Source of the DNA: Acidobacteriota bacterium
GTDB lineage: Bacteria > Acidobacteriota > Blastocatellia > Pyrinomonadales > Pyrinomonadaceae
Assembly: GCA_020199775.1 (NCBI GenBank)
Contig: JAIVJZ010000014.1
Coordinates: 1 to 49,181, forward strand
Length of the DNA stretch: 49,181 nt
Direction: 5' to 3'
The notes below the pieces were generated by a model that ran no database searches, was not told the DNA's origin, and was given only the letters and a program-made list of their open reading frames with translations. Both the position numbers and the translations under genes were made by a program. This document shows, in pieces, positions 7,528 through 16,354 of the stretch; position 1 is the stretch's first letter; every line of letters starts with the position of its first letter.

Positions 7528-8493
7528 CTACGCTCGTGTTACCCTAAGTATGTTTTGAAATGCAGCTATGGTTAAACTTCCACCGCTAACTCGAACGTTG
7601 CCTGTGAGGGTCTTAGTCGTTCCCGCAGATACATGCATCGTGTAGGTAGCTCTTAGTGATGCTACGTAGCTTGCGCCAGCAAACGTGAACGGTGCCTCTT
7701 GCTTTTTCGTAGCGCCGTCGTAGATGGTGAGGTATGCATTAGCGGTAGTCGAGAGCAGGGTATTAGGTAAAATGGCCTCAATATTGACATTGCCACCTCT
7801 GCCGATGAAAGGCAGTGTTAGGCCGGTTATTAAGGTGTCACTAGTTGCGCCTGTACCAAACCCAACCGTGTTTATGCGAAGACCAAGTAAGTCTTGACCG
7901 GGATATGGAAATATAAGTTGACCGTTAGAGTCGCTGACCGTTAGAGGCGACCCCGTTACTACGGGAGCTGTGGCGTCTACCGATCCTTGGTTAATGGAAG
8001 TGATACCGCTTCCATTCGATACGAGTATGCCTATCCACATAGAGCCAGCCGGGAGCGCCGGGCTATTTGCGTTGTTCGCAACAGAGAGGCCACCCGTATA
8101 GCTTATTGTTCCTGTCGAGTCAACAGCAACATAGGTGTCCTTTGATGCAACTACGCTACCTGTCGTGGCACTAATTGCGACGCGCCTACCGCTGACGTAT
8201 ATCACACCAGCAGACAGAGACCAGTTAAGCCCACCAGTAGCAGTGAGTACACAGCCACCAGGTACGATGAAGTTACCAAAGGACTCGCTCATACGAGTCT
8301 CTACATTGGCGTCTGTGGTTGCGGCAGTAGCGGGAAGCGTGCCAGCCTGAATATCTGCGCCTGAGAGCGAGCTGATGTTTGTACTATCAAGATTGCCGTT
8401 TACTACAGCGACGATCTGGTTAATAGGGTCATTGATGTCATTCGCTTCAATGGTTTCGCCAGGGTTAGATTGTGACGGAGAAATGAGGGTCAT
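7528..8493 (-). CDS. Tail-fibre/appendage-like structural protein
   Basis: 321 residues, Ser/Thr/Gly/Ala-rich and beta-rich. The N-terminus resembles phage fibre attachment regions (GETIEANDINDPINQIVAVV, then NGNLDSTNISSLSGADIQAG). The C-terminal half has repeated beta-strand patterns (TAPVVTGSPLTVSDSNGQLI). The 11451-12137 protein begins in a similar way (NPGSDLNQIVNQINQNFAKL), so both may dock on the same virion part. It is preceded by the candidate late promoter/leader motif at 8516-8538. Confidence 0.65.
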   Translation of the reverse strand: MTLISPSQSNPGETIEANDINDPINQIVAVVNGNLDSTNISSLSGADIQAGTLPATAATTDANVETRMSESFGNFIVPGGCVLTATGGLNWSLSAGVIYVSGRRVAISATTGSVVASKDTYVAVDSTGTISYTGGLSVANNANSPALPAGSMWIGILVSNGSGITSINQGSVDATAPVVTGSPLTVSDSNGQLIFPYPGQDLLGLRINTVGFGTGATSDTLITGLTLPFIGRGGNVNIEAILPNTLLSTTANAYLTIYDGATKKQEAPFTFAGASYVASLRATYTMHVSAGTTKTLTGNVRVSGGSLTIAAFQNILRVTRA

Positions 8494-8515
8494 ATCCTAT
8501 ATACATCAGCACAAC

Positions 8516-8538
8516 CCGTCCAAGTTACTCTCAGTGTA
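8516..8538 (-). promoter_or_regulatory. Candidate late promoter/leader motif, copy A
   Basis: On the minus strand TACACT (8533-8538, -10-like) is followed by GTAACTTGGACGG (8516-8528) and the start codon at 8493. The AAC-n-GGACGG core recurs ahead of other late genes (copies at 11393, 14787 and 17208), always in or near the expected 5' leader. No clear -35 box is seen. Confidence 0.45.
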
Positions 8539-8566
8539 GCAAACAAGACCATATGAGGGAATAGGT

Positions 8567-10576
8567 TTAGTAACCAGCAAATAAGGCATCTTCCAACATG
8601 ACCGGGCTCTGTGGGCTGGTTGGCACACCGCCACTGCTTGTTATGCCCTGCCTCATACTAGTGAGCAAAGTACGTAGCTCAGATAACTTAGCTGTTGACT
8701 CTTGTGGAGTTTCACCGAGTGATGGGACAAGCGCCAGCGCACGCTTAATATCACCCTCTGCCATCGCGCCAGATTCGCCAAGAGATTTAGCTAATTGAGA
8801 CATGAGCCCTTGCCTTAGGTCGTTATAGACCTTTGCCTCTTGATCGAAGCCAGTTACAGCACCGGCATTAGCTGCCAGGCCTTGCAAACGAGCAAGCGGA
8901 CCAACGTTTGTACCTCCGCGCTGCGCTAACATCTGCTCGAAGCGGTCAAGTATCGCTTCTGCCGTGCTTACCTTACCAACTGACTGCTTCTGAAGCGCTG
9001 TGAGATTGTTCCCTTTGCTCTCACCCATTGTCTTATAGAGCTGTTGCAAGGCTGTGAATCCCTTAAGATCACCACTACTTAATGCCTGTACCATAGATTG
9101 AGCCACTTCATCTCTACTGACCCCAAACGGATTAGAGGCAGTATCTACAACCTCGCCCCCGGTAGCTTGAGCTGCTTGGTCTAGCGAAGCACTAGGTACA
9201 TCGATGCCTTCAGCGGCTAGTACCTCGTAGTCTTCAGGAGCAAGGCCGAGCTCATCCACGGGAGTTAACTGTTCACCAGCAAAGCTGCCTGTTAGGACTC
9301 GCGGTGTTGCTTGCCTAACTGTTGCCCTGGTGAGTGTTTGGCCCCCTGGTGTCCCCGAAGTTCCTGTAGAGCCACTCAGCGTGCGGCCTAACTTGTTTTG
9401 AGCTGTTTGTTTGACTTGCTCTATACGTTGCGACTCGTTGCCGAGTATCGGAATCTTAGCAGTCCGTTCGCTTGCCTTCTGTAATCCAGGCCGAGCGGTT
9501 ATAAGGGAACTTTGATCACGTGTGAGTTGCTTAACCTCAGGTGCAAGGTTGGTAATGTCATCATCGAGGCTGCGCCATAGTGCCATATCTACTTCTTCTT
9601 TAGCTGTTAGCGGCGCACCGCGGTCGAGCTTCTTGAAAGCTGGGCTTAGCCGATTGCCAAGTTCCTGTTTGAACCTAAATAGTTCTCCAGCGCCAACGTC
9701 ACCAGTACCGGACTTACCGATACGTTGCAAAGTTCTGTCGATCTCGCGTGTATAAGTAGTGTCTGCCGGAACCAGATCGGTTACACGCTCCCTGGCGGAT
9801 TTAATGAAGTCTGTTCGAGGCGTAGCAGCGCCTGGGATAGTGGTAAGCCGCTCATCTATTTGTTTACTCAAGTCCCCAAGACGAGTGTCGATGTTCTTGT
9901 ACATTTTGCTAGCACTGCCTGTTAAGTTGTTGCGGTTGAGCGCATCGACTAAGCCAACCTCACGGCTATAGCTATCTGCTACTTTCGATGTACCAGCGAC
10001 ACGACGTTGAAGGTCGATGCCAGCAGCGGTTTCACGGCTCGTGCTTGGTACCGCCACGCCAGCCTCAGCAGCAGCTCTGCCCTGTGCGCCAGGTGCCATA
10101 CGGGGGATGGTCTGCGCGCCTGCCTCTCTTGTGAGCTGTCCAGCTACCTCCCTATTGCCCTTAGCTAGCGCACCACCAGCTCTAGCCAACTTGATACCCG
10201 CGCCTATAGGTAGTGCGGTTGCGCCACCAAGCGCCGCCTCACCAAGAACGTCCTTACCTATGTCTTTCTCGCCCTCCAAGGCGTTCTCACTCACCTTGCC
10301 TAGAACTGAGCCACCAGCACCGCCCAGGATGGCCCCCAGAAGTCCACCAATGGCCGTACCGACACCAGGGAGGACGGCTGTACCGGCCAGAGCACCACCA
10401 GCCGCGCCGCCACCGATACCACCACCGACGCCACCGATAGTTGGCAGGAGATCAGTAAGTTGAAAGCCCTTCTTTTCGGGTTGCTTCTGTCTCTTCTTAC
10501 GCTCTTCGGCTATCTGTTTAATACGCAGCGCATTGGTCTGCGCTCCATCGCCTATCACAAGTTCATTTATGTTCAT
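8567..10576 (-). CDS. Internal virion/ejection-type protein with glycine-zipper segment
   Basis: 669 residues. Residues 45-100 form a long Gly/Ala-rich hydrophobic tract with GxxxG repeats (GGVGGGIGGGAAGGALAGTA, then GGLLGAILGGAGGSVLG), a pattern that can insert in membranes. The rest is helical and charged, with Gln/Ala-rich stretches. Podoviruses encode large internal proteins in this position that are ejected with DNA to build a channel across the envelope, and this is the likely role. The start overlaps the end of the next upstream gene by 4 bases, pairing it with the 275-residue protein. Confidence 0.6.
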   Translation of the reverse strand: MNINELVIGDGAQTNALRIKQIAEERKKRQKQPEKKGFQLTDLLPTIGGVGGGIGGGAAGGALAGTAVLPGVGTAIGGLLGAILGGAGGSVLGKVSENALEGEKDIGKDVLGEAALGGATALPIGAGIKLARAGGALAKGNREVAGQLTREAGAQTIPRMAPGAQGRAAAEAGVAVPSTSRETAAGIDLQRRVAGTSKVADSYSREVGLVDALNRNNLTGSASKMYKNIDTRLGDLSKQIDERLTTIPGAATPRTDFIKSARERVTDLVPADTTYTREIDRTLQRIGKSGTGDVGAGELFRFKQELGNRLSPAFKKLDRGAPLTAKEEVDMALWRSLDDDITNLAPEVKQLTRDQSSLITARPGLQKASERTAKIPILGNESQRIEQVKQTAQNKLGRTLSGSTGTSGTPGGQTLTRATVRQATPRVLTGSFAGEQLTPVDELGLAPEDYEVLAAEGIDVPSASLDQAAQATGGEVVDTASNPFGVSRDEVAQSMVQALSSGDLKGFTALQQLYKTMGESKGNNLTALQKQSVGKVSTAEAILDRFEQMLAQRGGTNVGPLARLQGLAANAGAVTGFDQEAKVYNDLRQGLMSQLAKSLGESGAMAEGDIKRALALVPSLGETPQESTAKLSELRTLLTSMRQGITSSGGVPTSPQSPVMLEDALFAGY

Positions 10577-11367
10577 ATAGAGATCAAGTTCCTGTACTTA
10601 GGGTTCTTCGGATAACCTGGTTTCGACCCCCAGTCGTTGAGCAAAGCTGTAGCTGATCTATCACCGGTAGAAGACATCTTTGCGAGGAGATCACGGAAGT
10701 TTATACCGTTCAACCGCGCAAAGGTTTCGGCAACGACAGGTCTGCCGTTTTGATCAGCAAATTGCCAACCACGCGAAGGAGAATAGTCAGCTATGCCTTT
10801 TTGGTTCGACTTCGGAGCAGGTGGAGCCGCTGCGGCTGCTCCGCCTCCTCCTCCACCGCCAAAGTAACCGCCTCCACCGCCTCCTCCTCCTGATGAAGCC
10901 CGAGAAGCAATACGACCCGCCTCTCGTTGCGATGCTTCCTGACGCGCTAACTGCTCACGTTGCCAAGCTAAGTTAGCGTTGAACTGCCTCTGTTGTTCTT
11001 CCCTATCAAGTTCAGACTGATGAAGGCCGGAAGCTTGGGTCATTTGGTTGCGGAAGATAGACTGGAGCGCTTCGTCAAGGGAGCTCTTGCGCTGAGTCTG
11101 CTTAGAATAAAGGTCGGCAACAGCTGGTTTGAATACAGTCGAGTCATATTTAGCTTGCTCACCAACAGGTATACCAGCAAAGCCGAGTCCACGACGTCGA
11201 GCAGCATCTAGGATACCCTGATGCGATTGTTGCGCTGTTGCTTCAAGTCCGGATAGCTGTGCTTGCGTCTCGCCTGGGATGCCTTGAAGCTGGGTATGGA
11301 TAGTGTTTCGACTCCCAGCGTACGCGGGATCTATTTCTGTCATTATTTGGTGAAGTGACCGAGCCAT
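10573..11367 (-). CDS. Internal virion protein with poly-glycine linker
   Basis: 264 residues from ATG at 11367. A TTG further upstream (11400) falls inside the conserved leader motif and is rejected. The N-terminal 150 residues are helical and Gln-rich (SELDREEQQRQFNANLAWQR). A low-complexity hinge of runs of Gly interrupted by YF, then Ala (around residues 158-190), joins it to a compact C-terminal domain (PSRGWQFADQNGRPVVAETF). It couples by a 4-base overlap to the 669-residue protein, so both probably act together inside the capsid. Confidence 0.55.
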   Translation of the reverse strand: MARSLHQIMTEIDPAYAGSRNTIHTQLQGIPGETQAQLSGLEATAQQSHQGILDAARRRGLGFAGIPVGEQAKYDSTVFKPAVADLYSKQTQRKSSLDEALQSIFRNQMTQASGLHQSELDREEQQRQFNANLAWQREQLARQEASQREAGRIASRASSGGGGGGGGYFGGGGGGGAAAAAPPAPKSNQKGIADYSPSRGWQFADQNGRPVVAETFARLNGINFRDLLAKMSSTGDRSATALLNDWGSKPGYPKNPKYRNLISI

Positions 11368-11392
11368 ATATGAGTGCTTTGAATATTCCGCA

Positions 11393-11405
11393 CCGTCCAA
11401 GTTAC
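11393..11405 (-). promoter_or_regulatory. Candidate late promoter/leader motif, copy B
   Basis: Minus-strand GTAACTTGGACGG, identical over 13 bases to the copy at 8516-8528. It sits about 26 bases upstream of the ATG at 11367. A degenerate TTATTAA lies just upstream, but no clear -10 is present. The identity in two separate intergenic gaps is the evidence. Confidence 0.45.
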
Positions 11406-11450
11406 CTTAATAATGACAAACGCCAGCAATAATTACAATACCTAGCGGCG

Positions 11451-12137
11451 TTAAGTGGCGGTCTCAGTAAGTACGTAATACTTGACGACGGCAGTAGCGG
11501 GAGGCAGTGTTATTCCGCTAGAGTTAGCGACACGCCATGAGAAATTAATAAAGCCATTAGTAGCTTGCAAATCTTCTACACTCATGTACGTTACAGTCAT
11601 ATCACTCGCGCCAACTGAACCGTAATTTGTTGTAGACGTACCAAAAAGACTAGTCGTGATAGTTCCTGGTGACATTATGCTATCGACCGTCTTGAAGGCG
11701 ATCACTAAAGGGCTGTAGCCCAAGGTGTGACTGACCTGAGAACTGGTAATCCCAGTTGAGCCGGTAGATATAGATGGTAAAATTAACGAAACTTGACCGC
11801 TTAGTACGATTTTAAAGAGGTTGCTTGAGCTGTTGAATATAAGTTGGTCGTTTCCTGCTGTAGTAGCATCTTGACCCGTTTTAGCAACCTTAAAGATCGG
11901 ATTGCCGGAAGAGTCCACAGCCATGTAAACAGCTGGTCTACCATCAGAAGCGTATAGTATCTGGCCATAGCCTAGATCATTGGGGAGCCGTCCTTGTACT
12001 TGTGAGTTTCCGCCATTTGGACCTTTAAAAGCTTTCGTTACGTTCTCATTGTCAAGCTTAGCGAAGTTCTGGTTGATCTGGTTAACAATCTGATTCAGAT
12101 CAGAGCCTGGGTTAATGGGGGTAAAGCGGTTTGGCAT
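11451..12137 (-). CDS. Tail-associated structural protein
   Basis: 228 residues. The N-terminus (PINPGSDLNQIVNQINQNFA) resembles virion-attachment segments of phage fibres and the start of the 7528-8493 protein. The rest is beta-rich with many Ser/Thr/Gly residues (LSGQVSLILPSISTGSTGIT). It overlaps the nozzle gene by one base. Probable role: tail appendage or needle. There is no enzymatic motif. Confidence 0.55.
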   Translation of the reverse strand: MPNRFTPINPGSDLNQIVNQINQNFAKLDNENVTKAFKGPNGGNSQVQGRLPNDLGYGQILYASDGRPAVYMAVDSSGNPIFKVAKTGQDATTAGNDQLIFNSSSNLFKIVLSGQVSLILPSISTGSTGITSSQVSHTLGYSPLVIAFKTVDSIMSPGTITTSLFGTSTTNYGSVGASDMTVTYMSVEDLQATNGFINFSWRVANSSGITLPPATAVVKYYVLTETAT

Positions 12138-14101
12138 TAGATCAATCTCTGTGCTTCTATGGTTAGTTGTTCCGAATCAAACTCAACCGGTTCCCGAGCA
12201 GCGATGTGTCTATAGCGACGCTGCACACGCTTAAAGCTGCCTGGTATGGTGAGTGACGTAGGCTCTATGGTACCTACACCACCAAATACTGCCCCTGAGT
12301 TAAACGTAACTCCCGTATTAAAGCGTACACCGCTTCCGCCCAGGGCTATATTCTGCCATGTTGCGTTTGTTTGAAGGTCTATCGCATATCCTACTTCGAC
12401 GTTGTAGTCTGCACCTGCGGAGGCAAAGACTGGCCGCCATTTAGGGATGCGCTTACGCTGTCCAGTGGTGTCGAAATGGTTGTAAGCCGTGCGTAGCTCA
12501 AACTGAAGCTGGTCGCCTAGGTTGTGGTAATCGTTGGTCTCCAGCTCGCCATAATAAAGAGCAGCAACCCGGTTACTTCCCTGGATAAAGACGTTGTCCT
12601 GAGCATACCGTGAGAAGGTACGGCCGATATACGTGTTCGTGTCCAGCCCTTCATACTTTTCTAGAAGTAGGTTATACACAAAACATCGATTATTATCTGC
12701 GGAGCCGGCCTGAGCATGGAATATATACAGACGATTATTGAAAACTTCGAGTTGGATTGTGCTCTTGTCCGGGATAGCCAGGTAGTCCTCTAAAAACACT
12801 TCGGCGAGATTACGGTCATCCGTTCCGTTGAACTTATGCACACCCTCTTCATCAGCGTGGTAGATGAAATTAGCGTCGTATACAACCGACTCCTGAGTAA
12901 AGGTGCCGCGCTGTGATGGTGACTCATCAAGTGAGAAGGTAGCGTTATCCGACCCAAGTAGTTGGAACTTGTTACGATTAGCAAAGATAAACAGTACGCC
13001 GTTTAGCTTAGCGAGAGCGGTAAGACTGTCGTAACTCTTCGGTGCAGGCACATAGATAAAGTCGGTACTGGTAAATACCCCATACTCGGCAAAGTTGGTG
13101 TAGTACAGCCTCGTTTTATCGGCTGCATCCACGAAAAACAACATCCCCTTGTGCTCTTCAATGAGCGAAGGCACGTAAGGCGATGCGGTTACCTGCGTAA
13201 CAGTAGTAAAATCATACTTGTATGGTTTGTCAAAGCCGTTCACCCAGTAGATCGCGTCTTGAACCATGCGAGCGCGGTAGTGGGTAGCTGAACTACTCAT
13301 GCCGCTCTTGATCGAGGTAGTAGCCCCTGTCGATTCATCCACAGTGTATGCAGAGTCACCAGCAAACATAACGGTGACCTTCTGAGTGTTCGGCCGGTAC
13401 GCCCTCGTTACTCCCTTCACAGCACCGTCTGTGGACGTGTAGAGCTTGACGTTGGCGCTGTAGACCGTCGATGACCAGGTGACGCCGGTATCCACGCTGA
13501 GAAGCGCTGTGGTGGCTGCTGTGGTGGTCGCTACCTCGTAGCTGCCTGCGGTTTGAGACTGGCCCTTCACGACCACCCACACCACGTCAGAGACGGTCAG
13601 CGTAGGCGCTGATATGAAGTAGCACGCCTTGTACGCGAGTGAGCTGGTGATGTCTGCCGACCTGATGGAGCTGCGGGCTATGAGGTCACCAGGGGCACCC
13701 GAGTTGTCCTTTCGCACCTCTACGAGCACAGTCCCACTACTCGTCGAGGTCGAGCGTATGTTCACCTCAACCTTTGTCAGTCGGGCTGTGCTCGCTACAG
13801 TCAGTCTTTGGGCCACAGCCCGGGTACCGCTAATCGTGACGACACTTGCGCCCGTCGTAGAAGCGTTCTGAACGTTGACTGCTTCGCCGAGTGGTACCGA
13901 GTACCTATCAGCGCCTCTTCGCGTCTTGTAGCGCCCAATACGCACCATACGCGCGTCAATTGCAGCGGCTAGTTCGGTTGGCTTCAGGTCATCATTAGCT
14001 TTGTAGGTGTTGACGCCATCTTTAAAGCTCACCTGCTTGGTCTGCGCCTTATTCGACGTAATAGACGGTATTGCCGTCCGGTAGCCGGAGCGTGAGCGCA
14101 T
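12137..14101 (-). CDS. Tail nozzle / DNA-stabilisation protein (beta-propeller type)
   Basis: 654 residues. After an N-terminal segment (KQVSFKDGVNTYKANDDLKP) the protein contains repeated four-stranded blade patterns, for example AIYWVNGFDKPYKYDF, GMLFFVDAADKTRLYYTNF and VLFIFANRNKFQLLG. This arrangement and its place directly after the adaptor gene fit nozzle or stabilisation proteins of short-tailed phages (P22 gp10 / T7 gp12 type), which plug the portal end. An insertion near residues 75-200 is rich in Ser/Thr and may be a decoration domain. It overlaps both neighbours by one base. Confidence 0.65.
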   Translation of the reverse strand: MRSRSGYRTAIPSITSNKAQTKQVSFKDGVNTYKANDDLKPTELAAAIDARMVRIGRYKTRRGADRYSVPLGEAVNVQNASTTGASVVTISGTRAVAQRLTVASTARLTKVEVNIRSTSTSSGTVLVEVRKDNSGAPGDLIARSSIRSADITSSLAYKACYFISAPTLTVSDVVWVVVKGQSQTAGSYEVATTTAATTALLSVDTGVTWSSTVYSANVKLYTSTDGAVKGVTRAYRPNTQKVTVMFAGDSAYTVDESTGATTSIKSGMSSSATHYRARMVQDAIYWVNGFDKPYKYDFTTVTQVTASPYVPSLIEEHKGMLFFVDAADKTRLYYTNFAEYGVFTSTDFIYVPAPKSYDSLTALAKLNGVLFIFANRNKFQLLGSDNATFSLDESPSQRGTFTQESVVYDANFIYHADEEGVHKFNGTDDRNLAEVFLEDYLAIPDKSTIQLEVFNNRLYIFHAQAGSADNNRCFVYNLLLEKYEGLDTNTYIGRTFSRYAQDNVFIQGSNRVAALYYGELETNDYHNLGDQLQFELRTAYNHFDTTGQRKRIPKWRPVFASAGADYNVEVGYAIDLQTNATWQNIALGGSGVRFNTGVTFNSGAVFGGVGTIEPTSLTIPGSFKRVQRRYRHIAAREPVEFDSEQLTIEAQRLI

Positions 14102-14769
14102 TACCAGATGCTCTCCCGGCCGTCAGTTATACGACCAACCCGCCTCCCATTCAAAGTTGCTCTGTGAGGCGTCATTAACTGGCGGGCTCCGTAACGTTGT
14201 AACAAGTCTTCTGCCAGGTCTTCAACCTTGCGTGAGTGAAAAGCAGCTATATCAAAGTTCTCACGGTACTCTTCGACACGTTGTAAGGCACCACGGATCA
14301 TCAGCTCTCGGTATTCAACTGGTACATCTGGCACCACTGCACCGGAGGTGAGCTGTACTGGTTTACGGATATAACGTAAATTGAGTATATACGCTCTATC
14401 GAATGGGCAGCTCCAGTAAAGCGCTCGGCCGTAGTCGGTAACGGCCTGCGGCCAACTTGCTGTAGCGTACTCTGGCGCTGGGTAGAGCTTAGTGAACTCC
14501 TGGTATGACAGAAAACTTGGCTCGCTTACCTGCGCCCCGTCATCGAGCTTCAGACCAAGCACCACCTGGAGGTCAGTGGGATAGGCACGAGTAAGATCGT
14601 TGATACTAAGAGTTGCGGTCGTAGACGTTTCGAGGAATGACAGGCGATAGTGGCCTAAGACCCCGTCCTGCGTCTCTTGCAGCCACGTCGTAATAAGCGA
14701 ATCTGTCAGAGTCGAGTCTTTAGCCCTGGTTTTTACTTCTTGGATAAGTGATGTTGTGTCGTAAGCCAT
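14101..14769 (-). CDS. Head-to-tail adaptor protein
   Basis: 222 residues, mostly helical, starting MAYDTTSLIQEVKTRAKDST, a typical N-terminus of podovirus head-to-tail adaptors of the gp4/gp11 type that extend the portal ring. The C-terminus is basic and could contact DNA (TPHRATLNGRRVGRITDGR). It is followed without a gap by the nozzle gene, the canonical order. It is preceded by copy C of the promoter/leader motif. Confidence 0.6.
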   Translation of the reverse strand: MAYDTTSLIQEVKTRAKDSTLTDSLITTWLQETQDGVLGHYRLSFLETSTTATLSINDLTRAYPTDLQVVLGLKLDDGAQVSEPSFLSYQEFTKLYPAPEYATASWPQAVTDYGRALYWSCPFDRAYILNLRYIRKPVQLTSGAVVPDVPVEYRELMIRGALQRVEEYRENFDIAAFHSRKVEDLAEDLLQRYGARQLMTPHRATLNGRRVGRITDGRESIW

Positions 14770-14786
14770 AATCTCATACGTGCAAC

Positions 14787-14818
14787 CCGTCCGTTGCGTC
14801 TATAGTAACAAAAAAACC
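14787..14818 (-). promoter_or_regulatory. Candidate late promoter/leader motif, copy C
   Basis: On the minus strand a T-run (14811-14817) is followed by GTTACTATAG with -10-like TACTAT (14802-14807), then AACGGACGGG within the leader at 14786-14795. Spacing and sequence match copy D at 17208-17237 almost base for base, including the T-run before the -10. Confidence 0.5.
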
Positions 14819-14833
14819 GCTTTTGGAGTAGTG

Positions 14834-15520
14834 CTACACGGCAACTCGCCCTGTAGCCACTGATCGGCTACTAGCAGTACTACGAGATGTTGCTGTCGTT
14901 GGTGTAAGGCTAATAGTGTCATACCAGGCGTCCATAATCAGTGTTGCGGTGCCTGTATCGCCGATAATTATAGGTTCGATAGAGACCCATACAGCTGTTG
15001 CACCAGTAGTGAAGGCAATTGAGTACTCGGTCCAGTCAACAGTTGTCTTTACCGCTGTTCCACTTGTCGTCGCCACGAGTCCGGCTGCTGCTGTCCACGT
15101 TCTAACCCTTACATGAGCACCAGAAGTCGAATCACCTGAGACATAGTTGGTTTTCATCCTATATCGAACAGTGTAATCGGTTGATGGAAGTACCCTGATA
15201 AGGCACTTTCCAGCATTTGCAGTGGTAGCCGCCTTCCACTGAGAGCAAACTATCTGTGAAGCCGTGGCTTTGGTGGATATTTCAAGGCTCGTTGAGCCAG
15301 CGTATGCGTTTGTTGTATCGAAGGAAGCCTCAACCGTGCTGTTTTTGAAGTAAATTGTCCATCCATAGCTCTCGTTAGCAGTCGAACCCGCTGCCGTGCC
15401 GTCTATGAACACATTGGCAACGTTCGTAGCGGCTGTGAATGGAGGAGACACCTCAAAGTCAGCGTTCGGTATGAAGATACCGCCTAAAGGTAGTCTTACG
15501 CTGCTAATTGTTCTGCTCAT
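14834..15520 (-). CDS. Carbohydrate-binding-module-like virion protein
   Basis: 228 residues, beta-rich. The pattern IFIPNADFEVSPPF, YAGSTSLEIST, STDYTVRYRMKT and VWVSIEPIIIGDTGTATLIM resembles jelly-roll carbohydrate-binding modules (CBM4/9/22 type), with the usual aromatic and Asp residues near the ends. A Ser/Thr/Ala tail follows. It overlaps the glycosidase gene by 4 bases, so the two are probably co-translated parts of one receptor-binding or cell-wall-degrading device. The call rests on fold-like patterns only. Confidence 0.5.
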   Translation of the reverse strand: MSRTISSVRLPLGGIFIPNADFEVSPPFTAATNVANVFIDGTAAGSTANESYGWTIYFKNSTVEASFDTTNAYAGSTSLEISTKATASQIVCSQWKAATTANAGKCLIRVLPSTDYTVRYRMKTNYVSGDSTSGAHVRVRTWTAAAGLVATTSGTAVKTTVDWTEYSIAFTTGATAVWVSIEPIIIGDTGTATLIMDAWYDTISLTPTTATSRSTASSRSVATGRVAV

Positions 15521-16350
15521 ATCGTTACTCTGCTCCTTCGTCTTAATAATCTATCCAGGGCTATACGGTCGCCGGTAGACGCCTTTAACCCCCATGTGTC
15601 CTTTGCAACATTGTACGCACCAGCGTTGTAACAAAAGAAATACGCTGACGCAATACCCGAACCTTCTAAGAATGCGCTCCTACTGACGAGATTATCAGAC
15701 CATGATGCTTCATTCCAGTTAGAGCCTATATACCCATCTTGTGTGCTCCACTCTGATATATAGCCGTTAGCTCCAAAGTTCGTCACCACTGAGCTGACGT
15801 TAGTACGAAAGCTGCTATCACTGCCGTAGATGTTAAAGCCAAGGCGATCTATCGTGCCACGGCCAGCAGAGGCCCAGGCTGCAATGTTTCCGCTGTCTGC
15901 TTGGTAAGAGACAACACCGCTGAACACTGCCTTACAAGCTGTGGCCGCATCTTTAAGGTCAGATCGAGCTTGTGTGGCTGTGATAGTTGTGCCATCTATG
16001 TGTAGCTCTGCCTCGTTGCCTATGGCGAACTCATCTATACCGATCGTTTGGTATTGGGTGGCAATACTTGGAAGAGCAGCAATATAAGCGTTCCACTGCG
16101 TAAGGTTCGCACCGGTGGTGCCTACCGTGACGCCCGCAGTCACCCTGAACCCCCGCGCTTTAGCATACGTAGCGAGGTTGTACGTATGAGACATGAAGTT
16201 GCTGTTATATGGCCGGTACGCCAGGCGTAGTTTAGTGCAGCCAGCCGCTAAAAGGTTGCCAAAGTCATGGTTGACAGTACCCGTAAGATCATAAGCGACA
16301 GTAGATACGTCGTGGCCGTAGTTGAAGCCAAATCCCGACCAAACAGCCAT
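15517..16350 (-). CDS. Clan GH-A-like glycoside hydrolase, likely virion depolymerase
   Basis: 277 residues with TIM-barrel periodicity. IGIDEFAIGNEAELHIDG carries an Asn-Glu pair expected of the acid/base of clan GH-A enzymes, and GYISEWSTQDG carries a Glu in the position of the nucleophile. YNLATYAKARGFRVTAGV is a typical early barrel strand-helix. It lies among the tail genes and next to the carbohydrate-binding-like protein, so it probably digests host wall or capsule polysaccharide during entry. There is no signal peptide, consistent with virion incorporation. The substrate cannot be deduced. Confidence 0.65.
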   Translation of the reverse strand: MAVWSGFGFNYGHDVSTVAYDLTGTVNHDFGNLLAAGCTKLRLAYRPYNSNFMSHTYNLATYAKARGFRVTAGVTVGTTGANLTQWNAYIAALPSIATQYQTIGIDEFAIGNEAELHIDGTTITATQARSDLKDAATACKAVFSGVVSYQADSGNIAAWASAGRGTIDRLGFNIYGSDSSFRTNVSSVVTNFGANGYISEWSTQDGYIGSNWNEASWSDNLVSRSAFLEGSGIASAYFFCYNAGAYNVAKDTWGLKASTGDRIALDRLLRRRSRVTI

Positions 16351-16354
16351 TGAG

